58,265 nt of DNA, from assembly GCF_002114285.1 (NCBI RefSeq), contig NZ_NEDJ01000014.1:1-58265 (forward strand), read 5' to 3'. Position numbers and translations under genes: made by a program. This DNA comes from Halorubrum ezzemoulense DSM 17463 (GTDB lineage: Archaea; Halobacteriota; Halobacteria; Halobacteriales; Haloferacaceae). Every line of letters begins with the position of its first letter. Position 1 is the stretch's first letter. Below are positions 53,384 to 58,265 of the stretch, one piece after another. The notes beneath the pieces were generated by a model. The model was not told where the DNA came from. It was given only the letters and a program-made list of their open reading frames with translations, and ran no database searches.

Positions 53384-53428
53384 ATCCGTCTGCGATATCA
53401 CTATCAGTCAGGACGCTGTATTCCGGAT

Positions 53429-53779
53429 ATGAGCGAAGAAGACGACAAAAGTGGACGGCCGACAGCTCCAGAGGGATTCAAGCGGGTGACAGGGCCGGAG
53501 ATGCCTGATGAGCAAAAAGAGCTACTGGAGATCGCGCCACGAGACACAGACTGGATGACAGACCTTGACAATCAGATACTCTACGTATTGTTGACTGGAC
53601 TAACACTAACACCATCGGTAATAGCCGATAATTTGGATAAATCTAGACAAGCAGTTTCACAGAGGCTGAACGCTCTTCGAGCTGGAGGACTTGTAGAAAA
53701 AGAGGAACGAGGGAAGTACACGCTCACAAAGGAAGGATATGCGTATACACAGGTTGGAGATGTTAAAAGCAGCAAATGA
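53429..53779 (+). CDS. PhiH-repressor-like winged-helix regulator
   Basis: A 116-residue protein: disordered N-terminus (1-35), then a winged helix with helix WMTDLDNQILYVLLTGLTLT, recognition helix SRQAVSQRLNALRAGGLVEK and wing GKYTLTKEGYAY. This pattern is typical of haloarchaeal provirus regulators related to the phiH1 repressor. It is the only plus-strand gene in the element's cargo region. Low-GC codon use suggests it arrived with the element. Confidence 0.82.
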   Translation: MSEEDDKSGRPTAPEGFKRVTGPEMPDEQKELLEIAPRDTDWMTDLDNQILYVLLTGLTLTPSVIADNLDKSRQAVSQRLNALRAGGLVEKEERGKYTLTKEGYAYTQVGDVKSSK

Positions 53780-53819
53780 ATAATTCTGGAATATGTTATT
53801 GTAACTTAGTGGGACAAAA

Positions 53820-54068
53820 TTACTCGGTCCAAGGATAGGGTTCACCGCATTCGTGACAATAATTAGGGACATCTGTTGATGAGCCGACCGAGACTACTCC
53901 ATCAACATCGTAATTGCCTCTGATTTTTTCACCACATTCCTGACATTCAGTAATTGTTTCCGCACCACACTTCTCGCAGAAATTTTGGCGGAACTCAGGA
54001 GAGCTTGCGTAGCGATCCGTAATCTGGTGGCCATTAAGGCACACCTGCATGATGTCGTATTTGCCCAT
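53820..54068 (-). CDS. DUF2321-like zinc-ribbon protein
   Basis: An 82-residue protein starting MGKYDIMQVCLNGHQITDRY. CxxC pairs in FCEKCGAETITECQECGEKI and YCHECGEPYPW suggest two zinc ribbons. Similar short proteins (DUF2321) are known in bacteria, often longer. This one stops where the bacterial versions continue with membrane or unknown domains, and is followed at once by a membrane protein gene (25-base gap). AT-rich. Function unknown. Confidence 0.75.
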   Translation of the reverse strand: MGKYDIMQVCLNGHQITDRYASSPEFRQNFCEKCGAETITECQECGEKIRGNYDVDGVVSVGSSTDVPNYCHECGEPYPWTE

Positions 54069-54092
54069 ATACAATCTCAATCGTAGTTCCTC

Positions 54093-54842
54093 TTAATTAT
54101 TCTTCCAAGCGTCGATCTCTGCTAACTTCATATTCCGATGAATCTCAGTCTCTTCCTGGAATAAATTCTTCTCAGTAGGATTCCCAAACTCGTCAGCCGT
54201 TGTGAGGCTAATTTGAATATATATCTCATCTATACCCTTATTGCTAAGATGGGTTGTGATTTCTGAGAAACTACCTCTCATCGTGTCTTCGTCAGATTGT
54301 ACCTCAAACTGCGGACAACAAAATACATCTACATTTTTCTCATCTGGACCGATAATCTTTCCACCATCTTCAGAACCGGTTCTGGTTAATTGAGTTGATA
54401 CTGTTTGTCCAAGAGCTGAGCCAGAGACCTGCTTAAGCTGGGTAACAATGTATAATTCGACGATCGCGCCACCACCATAGTTTGATATGTTAAACTGACA
54501 GTCATCGTCTATAGTTTCGCGCTTGAGAATATCTAATAATGCCTTTTTTTCAGTTTGAAGGATTTCATGCTGACTCTGTTGTATCTCCGCTTGTTTATCT
54601 AAGATATCCTCCTGATTTTGCTGAACAGATGTGCGTTCTTCCTGTGTAGACCACATTTTGAGATACAAATACGCAAGAATTGCTGAGAGAAGAATTGATC
54701 CAACTGCACTAGTGAGATTCGTAACTTCAGCAAATTCTAAATTAGTTCGAAAAGTAAGTAGAATTACAATTGTTGGGATTCCTAAAGAGATCCCCACTCC
54801 GATTATAACTAGATGAATCGAATAGTCTCGGTCGGAACTCAT
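54093..54842 (-). CDS. Membrane/coiled-coil protein of the AT-rich cargo
   Basis: A 249-residue protein starting MSSDRDYSIHLVIIGVGISL. Two membrane helices (SIHLVIIGVGISLGIPTIVI and VGSILLSAILAYLYLKMW) are followed by a coiled coil rich in Gln/Glu (QNQEDILDKQAEIQQSQHEI) and then a beta-rich soluble domain containing FNISNYGGGAIVELYIVTQL. Not recognised. An inverted repeat ACATACA, TATG, TGTATGT (54863-54880) sits at the promoter. Low GC. Confidence 0.7.
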   Translation of the reverse strand: MSSDRDYSIHLVIIGVGISLGIPTIVILLTFRTNLEFAEVTNLTSAVGSILLSAILAYLYLKMWSTQEERTSVQQNQEDILDKQAEIQQSQHEILQTEKKALLDILKRETIDDDCQFNISNYGGGAIVELYIVTQLKQVSGSALGQTVSTQLTRTGSEDGGKIIGPDEKNVDVFCCPQFEVQSDEDTMRGSFSEITTHLSNKGIDEIYIQISLTTADEFGNPTEKNLFQEETEIHRNMKLAEIDAWKNN

Positions 54843-54862
54843 CGGGAAATCTATCTTATCTA

Positions 54863-54880
54863 ACATACATATGTGTATGT
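54863..54880. promoter_or_regulatory. Inverted repeat at the cargo gene promoter
   Basis: ACATACA (54863-54869), TATG, TGTATGT (54874-54880) is a perfect pair, 21-38 bases before the ATG at 54842, where the core promoter and start site should lie. It is a candidate operator for a cargo gene, perhaps for the winged-helix protein at 53429, though the sequence differs from the TTACTAATTAGTAA palindrome. Confidence 0.4.
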
Positions 54881-54986
54881 ATTTTATCATACAGTGTGGC
54901 AGTACAAACCTCTTTTAGCATTCGAGATAAGTCATTGACCGGCTGATTCATATAATCATGTGTCTGATAAAGCCTATTTTAGTCCA

Positions 54987-55733
54987 TTAGTCGGGGCTGT
55001 CATACGGACTCTGACCGCGTAACTTATCATATGCCACAACCGGGACGCTCAGAATTGAAGCAATCACGCCGACAGCAGCTGCTGTACGGATTGTTACGAT
55101 AAGTAGGTACAGAACTGCTATTGCTATAGGAGAGGGTTCCGAAAGAGAAAGTTCGTGAATAGTACTAACCTCCAAGCCAGAAAAATATTCCACAACGGCG
55201 AAGTGCGAACCTAGGGCAGAGACGAGACTCACAATAAATATCGCAGGGATACGGAACCACGGAGATCGAGGTAGAATCTTTCCGATTTTGAATATAAGTC
55301 GGAGGACAATGCCATATCCGGCGAAGAGGGCAGTCACGAGTACTAACATAAATATAACGGGTTCGAACCGAGTGACGAGATAAGAAATAGAGAGTATAAG
55401 CATGATATTAAAGAGTGTAAAAAATGCTAGAGGCAAGTTATCAAGTCGGTAGTGTGCGAGATGTAGATTGTGCCATGATCCAATCTCGGTCGCAAGTTGC
55501 TTATATACTAATAGAAGCGATAATATCGCCATTCCAAGAGCGGAGACAAAACCAGTTGTATAAATGAGTCCTGTATTAGTCCCCGTACCAAACTCTGGAG
55601 CGAATTGTGAGATATAGAGGGCGAGTGCCGCAAAAGCACCCATGACGAGGAGTAGCGCTGAGTGATCTTCGATAAAACTGGCAAGGTCGACCGAACGGGG
55701 GCCCGGATCACTAGAAGATTCTTTTTTGCTCAT
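54987..55733 (-). CDS. Six-helix membrane protein of the AT-rich cargo
   Basis: A 248-residue protein beginning MSKKESSSDPGPRSVDLASF. About six membrane helices are evident (ALLLVMGAFAALALYISQF, TGFVSALGMAILSLLLVY, FFTLFNIMLILSISYLV, FMLVLVTALFAGYGIVL, FRIPAIFIVSLVSALGSHF, and AIAVLYLLIVTIRTAAAVGV). No transporter motif was recognised. Low GC and no homologue that I recognise; it is transcribed toward the coiled-coil gene. Confidence 0.68.
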   Translation of the reverse strand: MSKKESSSDPGPRSVDLASFIEDHSALLLVMGAFAALALYISQFAPEFGTGTNTGLIYTTGFVSALGMAILSLLLVYKQLATEIGSWHNLHLAHYRLDNLPLAFFTLFNIMLILSISYLVTRFEPVIFMLVLVTALFAGYGIVLRLIFKIGKILPRSPWFRIPAIFIVSLVSALGSHFAVVEYFSGLEVSTIHELSLSEPSPIAIAVLYLLIVTIRTAAAVGVIASILSVPVVAYDKLRGQSPYDSPD

Positions 55734-55776
55734 TGACAGAATATATCCCCTACTAAAACCTATTATTTTCGGTATT

Positions 55777-57714
55777 TTAGGTTGAATTAGAATGAACCAT
55801 ACAAGGACGCGGTTCGTCTCTTTCCATCTGAGGGTTCGAGATATGGTAGTCTTCTACTGTTAATAGTCGATCCGCAACCTCAGGGCTAGTAACGCCCATC
55901 TGAAGGAGACTGGCTGCGATTGTTTCGGCGTTATGTGACGCGATTTTCGTTTGTTTGTTCCGGAATATTTCTCCTTGCGCGAGGTCGTTCCCGAGACGAG
56001 TATTCTCGATGAGGTTCTGGATGGGCAGTTCCAATTGAACCATATCAACACCGCCGCCGCCCGGTTCATGTTCATTGCCGTCAGCGTCGACAATCGCTTT
56101 CAGATCGTATCCAAACGCAGGGTCCGTCGATCGGCGGTCGAATGCCTCGGAATTAGGTTCGGTTTTGCCATCCAGTATCTCACCGACGAACTCCTTGTGT
56201 GACGGGTCGATGTTCAGATGCGCCAGTAGCGCCGGTAGGGACGTGCCCCTCCCGTGAACGTCAAAGTAGTCCTGAACGCGGTTGCGGATCAGGCTCTTTC
56301 GAGGAGACTCACCGTAAGACCAAGCGCGATCAGCACTCGGCCATCGCTCGGAGAGTGACCGGCCCGAGTCTGGTTCCGGCGGTGGTGTTGCGACGCCAGC
56401 TGCCCATCGAAGATCGTCGTCGAGCGCGCGTCTGGTTTCACGCGGCCCGTCGAGCTGGCCCTGGTCAACAGTCCACGGAGAGCCGCAGCAGGAGCAGACC
56501 ACATCGGCACCGCGACCGTCGTCCCATCGGACGCGCTCGCCGTGTGGATCCACCTGTCCGGACTCTTCGTTTTCCGCGCACTGTTCGCACCGATCAGCGC
56601 GAATGGCCTGATTAACGGTCTGCGAGCGAGTGGTCCGCTGACGGGCAGTCGACCAGTAGAGCGCGCCCCAAGCGATGTACTCGATCGGCTTGTCGAGCAG
56701 CGATTCGGTGTAGCCGCCCATGTACGCGGCCATGTACGAGCCGAGGTTTCCTACGTCGGCGTTCAGGGAGATACACCCGTCCTCTTCCCTCAGGTAGTCG
56801 TCGATCTCCGTGTAGTCGTGACCGGCGAATCCGGCCGGATCGCACTCTTCGACGTGTTTGTCGATGACGCGCTCGAACTCCGACCCGACCGAGTTGAGGT
56901 CAAGCGAAGTCGCGGCCGCGTCGAAGTAGACGCCGACGTGTAGGTGCGTATAGCAGGCGTTCAGACCGGACCGTTTGTCGTCGTCCGCGGCCGTGCCCAT
57001 CCCGTGCGGTTCGCCCTGGAGCCAGTAGCCCCAGTCATCGGACTCCAGCCCAAGATGGTACTCCATCGTGTTCCGGAGGGCGTCGCGGACGCCGCCGTAG
57101 CTGAACGCGTCGTGAATCGCGTCGAGATGGTCGACCGGAGAGAGCCGGTCACCAGACGGCACAGACGACGCCGTGAGCGTTAGCATCGCCGTCGCCGGGT
57201 CGTCCCACGCGGGAACAGCCTCACCACCCGTCGGGCGCTCGCCACCGCCCATCTGTCGCTGGAGCGCGCGGGCACGGGCATACTGTTTCCGGCTGTACTC
57301 TTCGCCCCACGCGTCGACGAGCGGCACGTCGAACTCGTCACCGGACTCGCGGTCAGCGAAGCGGGCGACAAGTCCCTCGTAGTCGACGTGCGACCGCAGG
57401 AACGCGTGAATCGCGTCGGTCCACGTCGCGGCGGTCCGTCGGTCGAGCGACCGCACCGAGAAGGCGTCTTCGAGCGGCTGTTCAGGCTCGACCCACTCCT
57501 CGGAGAACTCCGGGTCGGTGACGATGCGCCGGAGCTTCCGGCCATGGGTCACCGACAGAGGAAGATCAGCGAGGTCGGGGTACTGGGATGCGAACTCAGC
57601 GACCCTTTCGACAACGCGATCGTCGTCCTCCTGAAAAGAAGCGGTAGAGCCGTTTACAGAGTTAGTCTCCTTGGAAGGCCAAGACGCAGACCGGGGCGAA
57701 CTCTCGCTACTCAT
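55777..57714 (-). CDS. HUH-type rolling-circle replication initiator (Rep)
   Basis: A 645-residue replication protein. Motif 1 is LTLTAS (178-183). Motif 2 (HUH) is HLH in CYTHLHVGVYFD (His257, His259), the metal-binding pair. Motif 3 is YMAAY (Tyr327, Tyr331), the nicking tyrosine region. A zinc-ribbon-like cluster follows (Cys376, Cys379, Cys407, Cys409/410). The C-terminal ~220 residues have no familiar domain and may bind origin DNA. The ATG at 57714 overlaps the stop of the 55-residue gene. Such proteins are typical of haloarchaeal plasmids and viruses replicating by rolling circle. Confidence 0.82.
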   Translation of the reverse strand: MSSESSPRSASWPSKETNSVNGSTASFQEDDDRVVERVAEFASQYPDLADLPLSVTHGRKLRRIVTDPEFSEEWVEPEQPLEDAFSVRSLDRRTAATWTDAIHAFLRSHVDYEGLVARFADRESGDEFDVPLVDAWGEEYSRKQYARARALQRQMGGGERPTGGEAVPAWDDPATAMLTLTASSVPSGDRLSPVDHLDAIHDAFSYGGVRDALRNTMEYHLGLESDDWGYWLQGEPHGMGTAADDDKRSGLNACYTHLHVGVYFDAAATSLDLNSVGSEFERVIDKHVEECDPAGFAGHDYTEIDDYLREEDGCISLNADVGNLGSYMAAYMGGYTESLLDKPIEYIAWGALYWSTARQRTTRSQTVNQAIRADRCEQCAENEESGQVDPHGERVRWDDGRGADVVCSCCGSPWTVDQGQLDGPRETRRALDDDLRWAAGVATPPPEPDSGRSLSERWPSADRAWSYGESPRKSLIRNRVQDYFDVHGRGTSLPALLAHLNIDPSHKEFVGEILDGKTEPNSEAFDRRSTDPAFGYDLKAIVDADGNEHEPGGGGVDMVQLELPIQNLIENTRLGNDLAQGEIFRNKQTKIASHNAETIAASLLQMGVTSPEVADRLLTVEDYHISNPQMERDEPRPCMVHSNST

Positions 57715-57874
57715 CGCCAGACCTCCGGTGAGTCGCACCCGCACCGCCACTCGTTCGGCTCCCTCCGGTCGCCGTGCGCGGCCGGCGCCGTTCGGTCCGC
57801 GTCCGGCGGACCTCACGGACCACAAGGTCGCCGGCCGCTTGGAGAGACTGACGGGCGGGCGCGAAGCGACTCAT
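57707..57874 (-). CDS. 55-residue basic protein nested between zinc-ribbon gene and rep
   Basis: Reads MSRFAPARQSLQAAGDLVVR then EVRRTRTERRRPRTATGGSR and ends RRSGDE. Its ATG overlaps the stop of the upstream zinc-ribbon gene by 4 bases (ATGA), and its stop overlaps the rep start (ATGAGTAG). This exact fit between two genes is the main evidence for it. It is Arg-rich and could bind DNA or RNA near the origin, or simply couple rep translation. No homologue known to me. Confidence 0.6.
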   Translation of the reverse strand: MSRFAPARQSLQAAGDLVVREVRRTRTERRRPRTATGGSRTSGGAGATHRRSGDE

Positions 57875-58122
57875 TTGTCCACTTCGCTCCCCCCGTCGGC
57901 GACGAGGTCGGCGTCGAGGCAGTTTTCGAGCTGGGTCGTCCGGTGGGAAGGCTGCCGTCCGCCGAACCGTGGGAGCTCTCGATTCGGGCAGTCGACGTGA
58001 TGCCCGTACTCGGTAGTCCCGTCGGGCGACTCAGTACACCGAGCGCCGCAGCCGGGACACCAGAACTCCCCCGGTTTGTCCGTCCCGAGGGTTCCCCCAA
58101 CAGATTGGTCGGTGAGGCTCAC
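57871..58122 (-). CDS. Zinc-ribbon protein at the head of the rep operon
   Basis: An 83-residue protein starting at a GTG (VSLTDQSVGGTLGTDKPGEF). A CPGC...HHVDCP pattern suggests a zinc finger (FWCPGCGARCTESPDGTTEY, then GHHVDCPNREL). An acidic tail follows. It is the first of three overlapping genes ending in rep, suggesting a role in replication or its control. Confidence 0.6.
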   Translation of the reverse strand: MSLTDQSVGGTLGTDKPGEFWCPGCGARCTESPDGTTEYGHHVDCPNRELPRFGGRQPSHRTTQLENCLDADLVADGGSEVDK

Positions 58123-58151
58123 CGCAGATCACCCCCGTCGGGACGATCGCG

Positions 58152-58191
58152 GCCCGCCTGCCCACCCCGTAAAGGGGTAGGCAGGCAGGGC
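58152..58191. other. Long hairpin, candidate rolling-circle origin
   Basis: Arms GCCCGCCTGCCCACCCC (58152-58168) and GGGGTAGGCAGGCAGGGC (58174-58191) are complementary except for one bulged base and one wobble, with loop GTAAA. It lies 30 bases before the rep operon. Rolling-circle double-strand origins are usually hairpins next to rep with the nick in or near the loop. A second pair CACCTAC (58238-58244) and GTAGGTG (58257-58263) lies nearby, at the window edge. Confidence 0.5.
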
Positions 58192-58265
58192 AAAGCGAGA
58201 GCGTCGACGGTACTAATCGAACCACGGAACGGAGAAACACCTACATCGAAGGGTGGGTAGGTGCG

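Larger units (their letters stand above)
52017..58265. mobile_element. Integrated mobile element with integrase and HUH Rep (cut by window end)
   Basis: From the integrase stop to the window end, every gene is of plasmid/virus character. The integrase and Rep are both on the minus strand at opposite sides of an AT-rich cargo. The chromosomal side before 51728 is ordinary. The right boundary is outside the window. Integrated viruses or plasmids with a tyrosine integrase plus Rep are common in haloarchaea (pleolipovirus-like, SNJ1/SNJ2-like). No capsid, spike or packaging gene is seen in this part, so virus versus plasmid cannot be decided. Confidence 0.8.

Noticed and set aside
1-58265. CRISPR array
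   Set aside because: No regularly spaced 24-40 base direct repeats with unique spacers were seen; the repeats found are few, dispersed and irregular.

Overview
The window looks like chromosomal DNA of an extremely halophilic archaeon (class Halobacteria, probably a Halorubrum-like organism; the genus is an inference). The evidence is the very high GC content with shadow open frames on both strands, acidic Asp/Glu-rich proteins, leaderless genes about 30 bases downstream of TATA boxes, and lineage-typical genes: FtsZ2 with CdrL/CdrS, ABCE1, archaemetzincin, NcsA, small-subunit RFC, and Tat-exported lipoprotein PstS.

Bases 1-8.8 kb hold chromosome and cell-division genes: a coiled-coil protein, smc and scpA on the minus strand, then cdrL, the 59-residue cdrS and ftsZ2 on the plus strand, then ncsA (tRNA thiolation). 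The cdrS-ftsZ2 promoter carries a striking set of GTAAGAC/GTCTTAC half-sites. Bases 9-20 kb hold a DUF4442 thioesterase-like gene, a response regulator, an alpha/beta hydrolase, MeaB with the B12-binding mutase subunit, a VOC protein, a cation/Ca exchanger and the pstSCAB phosphate operon. Bases 20-31 kb hold a membrane HdrD-like Fe-S oxidoreductase, the bioY-bioM-bioN biotin ECF transporter behind a perfect BirA-type inverted repeat, an RHH/YhhQ pair, an Asp-box protein, a HExxH protein, a CNNM/CBS protein, a glutaredoxin/cysteine-free peroxiredoxin pair and Sua5.

Bases 31-52 kb continue with core genes: ABCE1 with an EMC6-like membrane protein, a winged-helix regulator, a CtBP-like dehydrogenase, a methyltransferase, a pilin, a divergent pair of a secreted protein and a membrane-anchored winged-helix sensor, etfBA, rfcS, a phosphodiesterase, a 42-residue membrane peptide coupled to a PiT phosphate permease, YgfZ, archaemetzincin, UPF0146 and a HAD hydrolase.

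From about 52.0 kb to the window end lies an integrated mobile element that is cut by the window edge. It carries a tyrosine integrase with a coupled zinc-finger gene, a phiH-repressor-like winged helix, a distinctly AT-rich cargo of three minus-strand genes (DUF2321-like zinc ribbon, membrane/coiled-coil protein, six-helix membrane protein), and a HUH-type rolling-circle Rep preceded by two tiny overlapping genes and a long hairpin that could be its origin. Four GC-rich dispersed repeat copies occupy intergenic gaps in the chromosomal part. I saw no rRNA, tRNA or CRISPR array.
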